DNA of 26,368 bases from a virus: the IMG/VR virus record IMGVR_UViG_3300037132_000368, positions 1 through 26,368 of that record; one strand, 5' to 3'. Shown here one piece after another: positions 11,530 through 18,640 of the stretch. A program made the position numbers and the translations under genes. Every line of letters starts with the position of its first letter. Positions within the stretch are counted from its first letter, which is position 1. Under the pieces are notes generated by a model. It had not been told where the DNA came from and made no database searches. It was given only the letters and a program-made list of their open reading frames with translations.

Positions 11530-14320
11530 TGCTGCATTGCCCACTAAAGAGCACATAGACAAGATCATCGACTTCTTGGAGCAGATATATTCGGGCTCAA
11601 CAGACGAGAGCAGCAGAACTGTCCTTGCCAGCACGCCGATCACCTGCTCAACATGCTTCAACGGTGTCTACGGCGGATCACGGACTCCCTGTCTAGTCGG
11701 AGAAACATTTGAAAAATGCCAGGGCAGGTATTGGTGCCCGTTTCACAGATGTATGGGCGGCAGACTATGGAACTGCGTGCCGAAGAAGATAGGCTACGTG
11801 CTCGAGTATGTCTGTTACACCTGGTGCCTTCCTTACTGCCCATGCGACAGGATGGGAGCTCTAACAGGGCGGTATTATAACCCGTCTCACCTGACGGAAG
11901 CAGATAAGCAATTTCTTGGGATACATACGAGAGGAGTGATAGAAGTGCCGAGAAAGAAGAAAGAAGCGCCGGCGGTCCAGGAAGTTAATCCAGTTAAGGC
12001 CCTGGTTGGCCATCGCATCCGGACTCACTACAACACAGGCGGTGTCGTGGCCAGAGTCGATTACTGGGGCGACGCAGACAGCTATACCATTTACTACGAG
12101 GACGAGAATGCACACAAAAGACTATGGCTCAATGACATCAAGCTCCAAGATGGAGTGATCCTTTGTGAGGGCAAGCCGCTGGCCATCGATGAAGAGGAGC
12201 AGGCAGCCCAGGAAGTCTCCATGGAAGCGGCATTAGATCAGATCGCCAATGGCCCCGGGCCGACACCGGAAGAGACGGCTGCGTCGAAAACAAAATTCCA
12301 ACAGGACCTCGCGCGGCATCGCAAGGTCAAAGAGGCGCCGGCTGCCGATCCGGTTCAAGCGCTGATCGGTCGTCGCATCAATCATCACGGCGCTGTCGGG
12401 GCAGTTAATGACGTGGCCGGACCCCGAACTGATGGTTTATATGTCATCTATTTTCAGCCGGACACAGGCAAGAGTGTGCTCGAATACCTAATGTGTGCCC
12501 TGCAGGATGGCGTGTTTACCTGCGATGGTGTTCCGCTGGCCTTCGAGACGGATGTACCGGCCCAGGAAGCCGATCCAATTGACGTTGCGGAGACTCCGGA
12601 AGAATTGATGGCCGCCGCCGGCGCAGTGCTGTTCTGGCCGAAGAGCTGCGGGGTCTGCCCAAAATGCACGCTTGAGTATTGCGATCCCGATTGTCCGTTA
12701 GCCAAAAAATGTGAGGAGTGCAAAGAGGAGCAATGCTTTGAAAGCTGTCCAGCATTTGCGCGGCAAGATAACCTGGTCCAGGAAGACACTGTTACCGATT
12801 CGCCCGAAATCGTTACTGAAACCGCTCAAAGCGTAACGATTTGGCCCGCGAACTGCAAGGACTGCACGCTCGATGTGAGTTGCGGGAAATGTCCCAACTG
12901 CCCGGAGCAGTATGAAGAGGCTGAGCCGGTCCAGGAAGCGCCTGCCGTCATCCCCGGTACCGAGGTCCCGATCGCCGCGGTCTACCCCAACCCTGACAAC
13001 CCCCGGAAGAGATTCGACGAAGCCGAGATGGAGAAGCTCATCGCCAGCGTCAAACAGTTGGGCGTGCTAGCGCCGATCCTGTGCGTCCCTGATGGCGATC
13101 GCTACCGGATCGTGGACGGCGAGCGGCGGTACCGGGCTGCCCTAGCTGCCGAACTCGAGCGGGTGCCGTTGATCGTCCGAGACCTGACTCCTGAGGTGGA
13201 GTTCGAGGCCATGCTGACGGCCAACATCCAGCGGGCCGACCTGGACCCGATCGAAGAGGCGACAGCATTCAAAGTTGCGGTTGATCGGGGATGGAAACAG
13301 GAGCAGTTGGCCGTCAAGCTGGGCATCAGCCAGGCGCAGGTCGCGAACCGGCTCAGGTTGCTGAAGCTTCCGGAGTCAATTCAGGAGAATATTTCACGTG
13401 AAATAATGAACCCCTCTCAAGCCCTGATGTTGGTGAAGGTGGCGCACAAGCCGGAGATGATCAAGGAGCTAGCTAAGAAGCTCGACGGCGTTCCTGTGGC
13501 CGCCAGCGAGGAGATTATCGATTCATACATCCGAAACCAGTGCTATTCGACCCCGCTCTGCCCCAGCGTGTCCTGGAGAGAGCCGAAATTCGACCCCGAT
13601 AAAGAGGGATGCGTCAAGTGCCCTGAGCGGGTGCTGGCCAAGATTAAAGGCGAGAAGCAGCACCCTTTCTGCATGGACAAGGAGTGTTGGGAAAAGAAGC
13701 AGAGCGATGCCGGGGCGGCAGAGATGCGCGAGAAGGTCACGGCTGCCCTGGGCGAGGATGCGCCAGCGGAAATCCTGAAGCTGTGCAACCTGACCAACTA
13801 CGCGAGCCTTGGCGGCAAGATCAAGCCGGAGGATTGCGAACCCTGCGAACACATCACGCCGGCAATAAATTACGCAAATCAGGTTGTAACGATCTGCAGA
13901 AACCCGGAATGCTTTCAGGGGAAGTTAGCCAAGGTTCAAGAGGCTGAGAAGGCTGAGCGGCAAGCAGAGAAACAGTCCTGGGAAGACCGCATTCAAGAAC
14001 TGACGACTCTCGCTGACGAACCGGCATCACTGCTGTTCATGGCAGCCAAGGCCTATGCCCTGGCCGAAGAGAGTTTCTATTCCAGCGAGAAGAGTATTAT
14101 CGAACGCCTCTGCGAGTATTTTCACTGGGAACTTCCGGCAGAAGCCGATGGGGACGAAGAGGACAAGGAAATGTCCTGGTTGGTCGAGCGATTCAAGAAG
14201 TTGCCAGAGGATAGGTTGCTGGCGGCGATCTATGTGATCATGCTTGGCGCTGCCGGCAGGGACGATGAGGCTTACACGCTCACCCTGGGCGCTGTGGCCG
14301 GCGAGGAGGCTGAGGCGTGA
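11522..14320 (+). CDS. Large multi-domain ParB-like protein
   Basis: A 932-residue protein from GTG 11522. Domains in order: a Cys-rich N-terminal region (about 41-110); two copies of a 65-residue module (about 158-223 and 278-342, each starting V-x-AL-x-G-x-RI and ending LQDGV-x-x-C-x-G-x-PLA); two Cys clusters (about 376-410 and 445-461); a ParB N-terminal domain (about 480-570) with the CTP-binding box GERRYRAA (533-540); a KorB-type HTH (about 590-616, KQEQLAVKLGISQAQVANRL); and a Cys-rich C-terminal half. ParB proteins bind parS and slide as CTP-dependent clamps. No parA is in the window. GAGGAG plus GTG at 11945 could give a second, shorter product that starts just before the first module. 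The gene contains a parS-like palindrome. Confidence 0.88.
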   Translation: MHSAALPTKEHIDKIIDFLEQIYSGSTDESSRTVLASTPITCSTCFNGVYGGSRTPCLVGETFEKCQGRYWCPFHRCMGGRLWNCVPKKIGYVLEYVCYTWCLPYCPCDRMGALTGRYYNPSHLTEADKQFLGIHTRGVIEVPRKKKEAPAVQEVNPVKALVGHRIRTHYNTGGVVARVDYWGDADSYTIYYEDENAHKRLWLNDIKLQDGVILCEGKPLAIDEEEQAAQEVSMEAALDQIANGPGPTPEETAASKTKFQQDLARHRKVKEAPAADPVQALIGRRINHHGAVGAVNDVAGPRTDGLYVIYFQPDTGKSVLEYLMCALQDGVFTCDGVPLAFETDVPAQEADPIDVAETPEELMAAAGAVLFWPKSCGVCPKCTLEYCDPDCPLAKKCEECKEEQCFESCPAFARQDNLVQEDTVTDSPEIVTETAQSVTIWPANCKDCTLDVSCGKCPNCPEQYEEAEPVQEAPAVIPGTEVPIAAVYPNPDNPRKRFDEAEMEKLIASVKQLGVLAPILCVPDGDRYRIVDGERRYRAALAAELERVPLIVRDLTPEVEFEAMLTANIQRADLDPIEEATAFKVAVDRGWKQEQLAVKLGISQAQVANRLRLLKLPESIQENISREIMNPSQALMLVKVAHKPEMIKELAKKLDGVPVAASEEIIDSYIRNQCYSTPLCPSVSWREPKFDPDKEGCVKCPERVLAKIKGEKQHPFCMDKECWEKKQSDAGAAEMREKVTAALGEDAPAEILKLCNLTNYASLGGKIKPEDCEPCEHITPAINYANQVVTICRNPECFQGKLAKVQEAEKAERQAEKQSWEDRIQELTTLADEPASLLFMAAKAYALAEESFYSSEKSIIERLCEYFHWELPAEADGDEEDKEMSWLVERFKKLPEDRLLAAIYVIMLGAAGRDDEAYTLTLGAVAGEEAEA
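13390..13405. promoter_or_regulatory. parS-like palindrome inside parB-like gene
   Basis: TATTTCACGTGAAATA is a perfect 16-bp palindrome. The Bacillus parS consensus TGTTNCACGTGAAACA differs only at symmetric positions 2 and 15. The site lies just after the HTH-coding part of the parB-like gene, and the same 18-nt string recurs at 22219-22236. Binding by the phage protein or by host ParB is inferred. Confidence 0.75.
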
Positions 14321-14712
14321 AACTCTACCACTTCACAGCGAATCATTTTGTGCCTGAGATAAAGCGTAGCGGGCTGACCCTGGGGATGTTCCCGATACTT
14401 GACGAGCATAGGAACCTGGTCCGGATGCTGGATAAATGGCAGTGGCTGACGGATGAGCGCCGGCCGGAGGAGCAGAGCTGGGCGACCAGTGAGGGGCTGG
14501 AGTACAGCCGGACGGAGACCAGACTGACGATAGCGATCCCTAAGTCGCACCGGCACCAACTGCATAAGGCTCGGGACTTGCCTAAATATCGGTGGCCGTT
14601 CTCGGAATCAGCATGGACAATCATCACGGAATGGCCAGGAAGCGAACACTGGTATGTATATTTCGGGAATGTACCATCAGGATGGATCAGGGAGATTGAA
14701 GCTACAGCTTAA
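14317..14712 (+). CDS. Phage protein, possible ART-like fold
   Basis: A 131-residue protein with GTG start overlapping the previous stop (GTGA). It opens KLYHFTANHFVPEIKRSGLT, a strand-helix pattern that, with a later YVYFGNVPSGWI, recalls small ADP-ribosyltransferase-like folds (LYHFT...I...GL). No catalytic triad can be assigned with confidence. Such genes in phages may be enzymes or degenerate scaffolds. The function is left open. Confidence 0.75.
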   Translation: MKLYHFTANHFVPEIKRSGLTLGMFPILDEHRNLVRMLDKWQWLTDERRPEEQSWATSEGLEYSRTETRLTIAIPKSHRHQLHKARDLPKYRWPFSESAWTIITEWPGSEHWYVYFGNVPSGWIREIEATA

Positions 14713-14717
14713 GGCTA

Positions 14718-15557
14718 TTGGGGGCAGGAGAATTGGCGAGACAGCGCTTTATACATCCCGAACTATGGACAGATCCAACGGTAGGACAATTACCACCGCT
14801 CGAGCGTCTTCTTTTCATCGGCTGCTTCTCAAATGCTGACGATGAGGGGCGACTCCTTGGCAACCCAGCCTATCTGAGATCGACGGTCTTTCCCTATGAC
14901 GATTTCACCATCGACCAGGTGCGGGAGATGCGGGATCACGTCATTGAGCACTGTAAAAACATCATTCTCTATGAGGCTGACGGCCTTGAATACCTGGCCT
15001 TTACGAAGTGGGAGAGATACCAAAAACCTAAATACGCCAAGCCTTCCAAGCTGCCTGTACCGCCCGAGAAAAATAATGGAGAAAGCTTTCTCCAAAATGG
15101 GGGAAAAGATGGAGAACTCTTGTCGGAAGGCTTACTCCCTAGATTGGGTAGGGTTGGGTTGGGTTTGGATCTAGATAGGGTTGGGTTGGGTAGGGATGAA
15201 ATTCCGCAACCTGCCCTTGATGATGACCAGTTGTTTATAGACGAACTGGAACAGATACCCAACTACCCCTTCGATGAACAAAAGGACTTAGAAAACCTGA
15301 AGCAGCTAAGGACGGATTTCCCAACGCTGAACCTACTGTCGGAGGTCAAGGCCTGGCGCACATACAAGCGGGACAAGCCGCTAAAGAAGGATTCCAACCC
15401 ACGCTTGCAGTTCAGAAAGTGGTGTCAGATATCCCTGGAGAAGCGGGAGAAGGAGGCGCAAGCTCATGAAACCCATGTCGGAACTGATACGAGACCTGCA
15501 GCAGGCTCAGCTCAATCGAAATACCCGATGCACTTCGAAACCGGAGACACAAGCTGA
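14718..15557 (+). CDS. Replisome organiser / DnaD-like initiator
   Basis: A 279-residue protein. Residues 1-115 form the winged-helix N-terminal domain typical of Firmicute phage replication initiators (FIHPELWTDPTVGQLPPLER, then GRLLGNPAYLRSTVFPYDD). A variable linker (about 118-165) contains the repeats RVGLGLDLDRVGLGRDE. The C-terminal part is helical. Proteins of this class bind the origin and recruit the DnaC-like loader encoded next. TTG 14718 has a weak AAGG upstream; TTG 14733 is an alternative. The linker DNA is an unusual G-rich repeat and could be the origin itself. It overlaps the next gene by 92 nt. Confidence 0.87.
   Translation: MGAGELARQRFIHPELWTDPTVGQLPPLERLLFIGCFSNADDEGRLLGNPAYLRSTVFPYDDFTIDQVREMRDHVIEHCKNIILYEADGLEYLAFTKWERYQKPKYAKPSKLPVPPEKNNGESFLQNGGKDGELLSEGLLPRLGRVGLGLDLDRVGLGRDEIPQPALDDDQLFIDELEQIPNYPFDEQKDLENLKQLRTDFPTLNLLSEVKAWRTYKRDKPLKKDSNPRLQFRKWCQISLEKREKEAQAHETHVGTDTRPAAGSAQSKYPMHFETGDTS
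15146..15195. repeat. G-rich repeat, possible origin or G-quadruplex
   Basis: Two clusters of four GGG runs with 2-nt loops, GGGTAGGGTTGGGTTGGG (15146-15163) and GGGTTGGGTTGGGTAGGG (15178-15195), are near mirror images. TAGGGTTGGGTTGGGT also recurs exactly at 15149-15164 and 15176-15191, a 27-bp period. The repeat lies in the linker-coding part of the replisome organiser gene, where phage origins with iterons often lie. Confidence 0.7.
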
Positions 15558-16263
15558 TTGCCCGTTCTGCGGCGACAAGGGCATGGTGCTCCGGGAGCGC
15601 AACGGGGAATGGTATGCCAGCCCCTGCCGATGCGTGGAGCAAAAGGCGATCGAGCGGATGATCGAGACCTCCGGCTTGGACGATAACGAGCGGGAAATCC
15701 GGCTGGTGGACTTCAACGTGACGAAGAGCACAATTGCCATGTTCAAGGCGGTGCATAAATACCTCGAGGAGTTCCCGGAGCTTTACAAATCCCGGGCGAT
15801 CGCAAAGGGGTTGGCCCTGGCCGGCTGGGTGGGCGTCGGTAAGACGATGCTGGTGCAGGCGATTGCAAACGAGCTCCTGGACCGGCGGATCCCAGTAGTC
15901 TTCGTAGTGACCCCGGCCCTGATCGGTGAGCTCCGGGCTTCACAGTTCGAGCCTGGCGGCCGTGCGCTTGAAGAAAAGATCGAGGCGCTCTCTGCTGTCG
16001 AGGTGGCCATTTTCGATGATGTGTCCAAGGAGAGCGTGACCGAGTGGGTGCAGACTCAGTATTTTCGGATTATCGACAACAGGTTCAGGCGCCGGCTGCC
16101 GACAATCTTCACCAGCAATCACAACTTGGACGTGATAAGCAAGAGACTTGGCGATGCGGTGACATCCCGGCTTTATGCTCTCACGAAGGGCAGGCAGGTA
16201 TGGTGCGAGGCAGAGGATTACCGGCTCCGGGAGTTGGTGCCGATCGGCGGGAGGCGACCCTAA
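15466..16263 (+). CDS. dnaC: DnaC/DnaI-like helicase loader ATPase
   Basis: A 265-residue AAA+ protein that should load the replicative helicase at the phage origin with the upstream initiator. The N-terminal region has a zinc-binding CPFCGDKG (32-39) and CRC (54-56). Walker A is GWVGVGKT (120-127), Walker B is VAIFDD (180-185), sensor 1 is TSN (216-218) and an arginine-finger candidate is R235 in TSRL. The ATG start has AAGGAGG about 12 nt upstream and lies inside the end of the initiator gene. Its TAA overlaps the next ATG (TAATG). No helicase gene is seen, so the host helicase is presumably used. Confidence 0.92.
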   Translation: MKPMSELIRDLQQAQLNRNTRCTSKPETQADCPFCGDKGMVLRERNGEWYASPCRCVEQKAIERMIETSGLDDNEREIRLVDFNVTKSTIAMFKAVHKYLEEFPELYKSRAIAKGLALAGWVGVGKTMLVQAIANELLDRRIPVVFVVTPALIGELRASQFEPGGRALEEKIEALSAVEVAIFDDVSKESVTEWVQTQYFRIIDNRFRRRLPTIFTSNHNLDVISKRLGDAVTSRLYALTKGRQVWCEAEDYRLRELVPIGGRRP

Positions 16264-16550
16264 TGCCACAACATTACTGCTCCCACGTCGAGATCATCGC
16301 TCACGCCCATAACCGCTGGCATCTCCGAGCGCCCGGCCAGCGCGAACCAGGGTCGAAGCAGATCATGGCGAGGCTCAACAACATGCTTAGGTTAGGTGTC
16401 CAACCCGATCCCGACTGCACTGTCTGGGTACCGGTGACAAGGTATCTGAGCGCCATCTGCCAGCCGCAGTTTGACGGCACATGGTTGGTGATCACGTACA
16501 AGTATCACGGAACCTATGGCAGGTATAACCGGGAGGAGAGAGCACTGTGA
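16263..16550 (+). CDS. Small phage protein, unknown
   Basis: A 95-residue protein starting at ATG 16263 within TAATG and ending in GTGA overlap with the next gene. The sequence is rich in His and aromatic residues (CSHVEIIAHAHNRWHL; FDGTWLVITYKYHGTYGRYN), suggesting a small mixed alpha/beta fold. No family is recognised. Translational coupling on both sides supports it. Confidence 0.75.
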   Translation: MPQHYCSHVEIIAHAHNRWHLRAPGQREPGSKQIMARLNNMLRLGVQPDPDCTVWVPVTRYLSAICQPQFDGTWLVITYKYHGTYGRYNREERAL

Positions 16551-17374
16551 AAGCTCAAGCTCAAAAGGTGCGTGCCGACTTAATCCTGAAGCAGCTGGCA
16601 AAGCGGCACTCTGGTGGCAATAACCCTGATGTGTTTTTGACTGAGGTTAAGAACGGGGAGTCATATGTGGCAACCGGCAGAATGTTAAAGGTTGATGCCA
16701 TGGCCATCCGCAAATCATGGGCGCACCCCTGCGTTATTGCCTATGAGGTCAAAGTTGATCGCGGGGATTTTCTCAGAGATACCAAGTGGCCAAGATACCT
16801 TGATTTATGCAACGAGTTATCTTTTGCCTGCCCAACCGGGTTGATCAGCCCGGACGAATTGATGCCGGGGGTTGGACTGCTTTATTACAGCCCGGAGAAA
16901 GACTCTCTCAGGACACAACGGAAGGCAGCTTTTCGTCAAGTTGATATTCCGCTGGATATGTTGTGGTATATCATCATGTACCGTGTTAATTCTGACTCAA
17001 AGCATCCGTTTTTCAGTTCTGAGAGGGAATATCTTGAAGAATGGGTTAGAGATAAGAATGATCGTAAGGAACTTGGCGGGTCCGTATCAGGCAAGCTATT
17101 TTACCGCATGATCGACCAAAAGAACAAAATATCTGAACTAGAAAGACAGATAGAAAGGCTTGAATCCAGGGATGAGACTGATAGAGAACAGCTTGATCAA
17201 CTGCGGCAACTAGCAACTAAGGCTGGCGCAAGCCAGTACCAAGCAACGCACTATCCTGCTGGGTTCATTGAAAAAGCAATGAAAGTATCGGTATCAAAGG
17301 AAATGGCGAACTTGGTGGACAGTCTTGAACAAAATGCTTCCAAGTTGAAAAGCATGGTGGGGGTGACATCGTGA
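16547..17374 (+). CDS. MmcB-like PD-(D/E)XK nuclease with coiled-coil tail
   Basis: A 275-residue protein. Residues 1-125 resemble the MmcB DNA-repair nuclease family: KVDAMAI with D50, then YEVKVDRGDFLRDTKWPRYL with E67 and K69, giving the PD-(D/E)XK active site, followed by CNELSFACPTGLI. Residues about 190-220 form a charged coiled coil (KNKISELERQIERLESRDET) not typical of the short MmcB proteins. It probably cleaves structured DNA in repair or recombination. The GTG start overlaps the previous stop. Base composition is somewhat richer in A and T than its neighbours. Confidence 0.85.
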   Translation: MKAQAQKVRADLILKQLAKRHSGGNNPDVFLTEVKNGESYVATGRMLKVDAMAIRKSWAHPCVIAYEVKVDRGDFLRDTKWPRYLDLCNELSFACPTGLISPDELMPGVGLLYYSPEKDSLRTQRKAAFRQVDIPLDMLWYIIMYRVNSDSKHPFFSSEREYLEEWVRDKNDRKELGGSVSGKLFYRMIDQKNKISELERQIERLESRDETDREQLDQLRQLATKAGASQYQATHYPAGFIEKAMKVSVSKEMANLVDSLEQNASKLKSMVGVTS

Positions 17375-17853
17375 AAGCACTATCAGTTTTGCAGCCCCAT
17401 GCGTCCCTTGTGGCAATCCAGGCCAAAAAAAACGAGACCCGGAGCTGGGCGACAAAGTACCGCGGGCCGCTGGCGATCCATGCGAGTGCCAGGATGACAA
17501 ACAAACAAAAGGATTTGTGCTGGCTAAAGCCATTCTTCGATCCGCTTTATGATGCCGATTTGATTGACGTTAACATTGACAATTTCCCGCTAGGTGCCGT
17601 CATTGCTACCTGCAATCTGGTGGACTGCCTCAAGATCAGAGATTTGCGACCAGTCAAGCGCGACGGAAACATAGTCCAGGTGGCTTTTTTAGAGGCGAAA
17701 AACAGCTTGATAGAAGTGATGGGCGACGAATTGGCTTTTGGCGACTATACACCCGACCGCTTTGCCTGGATGCTCGAAGACGTCAAGCAGATCGAGCCGG
17801 TACCGGCAAAAGGAAAGCTGGGGCTGTGGGAGTGGGAAGGAGATGCGAAATGA
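17371..17853 (+). CDS. ASCH-domain protein
   Basis: A 160-residue protein with the ASCH (PUA-like) fold over most of its length. It begins KALSVLQPHASLVAIQAKKN, then ETRSWATKYRGPLAIHAS, the strongest family signature, and ends GLWEWEGDAK. ASCH proteins bind RNA or modified nucleosides, and some hydrolyse N4-acetylcytidine. The phage role is unknown. The GTG start overlaps the previous stop, and the gene ends in ATGA overlap. Confidence 0.88.
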   Translation: MKALSVLQPHASLVAIQAKKNETRSWATKYRGPLAIHASARMTNKQKDLCWLKPFFDPLYDADLIDVNIDNFPLGAVIATCNLVDCLKIRDLRPVKRDGNIVQVAFLEAKNSLIEVMGDELAFGDYTPDRFAWMLEDVKQIEPVPAKGKLGLWEWEGDAK

Positions 17854-18146
17854 TCGAGAATAAACTGCAACTTGGGACGCTGGTACAAGTAAATCAGGTC
17901 TGGGAGCGTCGCAAGCGGACAAGCAGGGAGCGCGGGCACTGGAACGATATCCAGTGGGAGCGCAAGGACGCTAACCTGCAGGGCGTGGTCTGTGGTGTCC
18001 GTAAATTACACAACGGCTATTCTGTTGATGACGCCGATCAGATTACTTTCAAACCTACGAGCCATGAGGATGCCTATCTGATCGCCGTGAACCATGCCAG
18101 GACAGTCTATACTCCAGCGGATGCAGTACAATGCCCATCCGCCTGA
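17850..18146 (+). CDS. Conserved small phage protein
   Basis: A 98-residue protein starting at ATG 17850 with GGAAGGAG about 7 nt upstream. The centre has a beta-rich pattern, GVVCGVRKLHNGYS and KPTSHEDAYLIAVNHAR, similar by eye to small proteins often found next to RusA-type resolvases in Firmicute prophages. Function not known. It overlaps the RusA-like gene by 16 nt. Confidence 0.78.
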   Translation: MIENKLQLGTLVQVNQVWERRKRTSRERGHWNDIQWERKDANLQGVVCGVRKLHNGYSVDDADQITFKPTSHEDAYLIAVNHARTVYTPADAVQCPSA

Positions 18147-18640
18147 CGCAGAAAGAGGCTGCAGGGCTGGGCATAGGTAAACGCAAGCGCCAGGGCGTCA
18201 AGTTGACCAAGCTCCACCCCACTGCGGCCACCTGGGATGCCCGAGTGGATCCAGGCCACACCTGGATCTGCATCCCGGAGCTGCCGCCGAGCCTGAACGA
18301 GTGGAGCCGTCAGCACTGGAGCGAACGGGACCGGCGGGTGGAAGAGATGACCGAAAACCTGACCGGGCTCAGACGGGCATTCCGGATCCCGAGAGTGGAG
18401 CGACCCCGGGTGCAACTGGTCTACTACTTCGCCACCAGGCGCCACCGGGATCCGGACAACTACACCGGCAAGTTTATCTTGGACGGGTTGAGGCATGCGG
18501 GGATTATCGCTGATGACAACTCAGAGGTGCTGCAGCTCCCGCAGCCGGAGTTCCATGTGGACAGGGAGAGGCCAAGGACCGAGATTTTAATAACCGAATG
18601 GAGGGCTGAAAATGGCAATGGAGAAACCGACCCCGATTGA
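18131..18640 (+). CDS. rusA: RusA-like Holliday junction resolvase
   Basis: A 169-residue endodeoxyribonuclease expected to cut Holliday junctions and branched replication products before packaging. The catalytic core is HRDPDNYTGKFILDGL (105-120) with D107, D109, K114 and D118, then GIIADDNSEV with D128 and D129. It carries about 40 extra N-terminal residues (basic, KRKRQGVKL) compared with E. coli RusA. The ATG start overlaps the previous gene by 16 nt, and its end overlaps the next gene by 29 nt. Confidence 0.9.
   Translation: MPIRLTQKEAAGLGIGKRKRQGVKLTKLHPTAATWDARVDPGHTWICIPELPPSLNEWSRQHWSERDRRVEEMTENLTGLRRAFRIPRVERPRVQLVYYFATRRHRDPDNYTGKFILDGLRHAGIIADDNSEVLQLPQPEFHVDRERPRTEILITEWRAENGNGETDPD

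Noticed and set aside
11041-11661. Minus-strand ORF (206 codons)
   Set aside because: Opposite the HNH gene, whose catalytic motifs are intact; no independent support.
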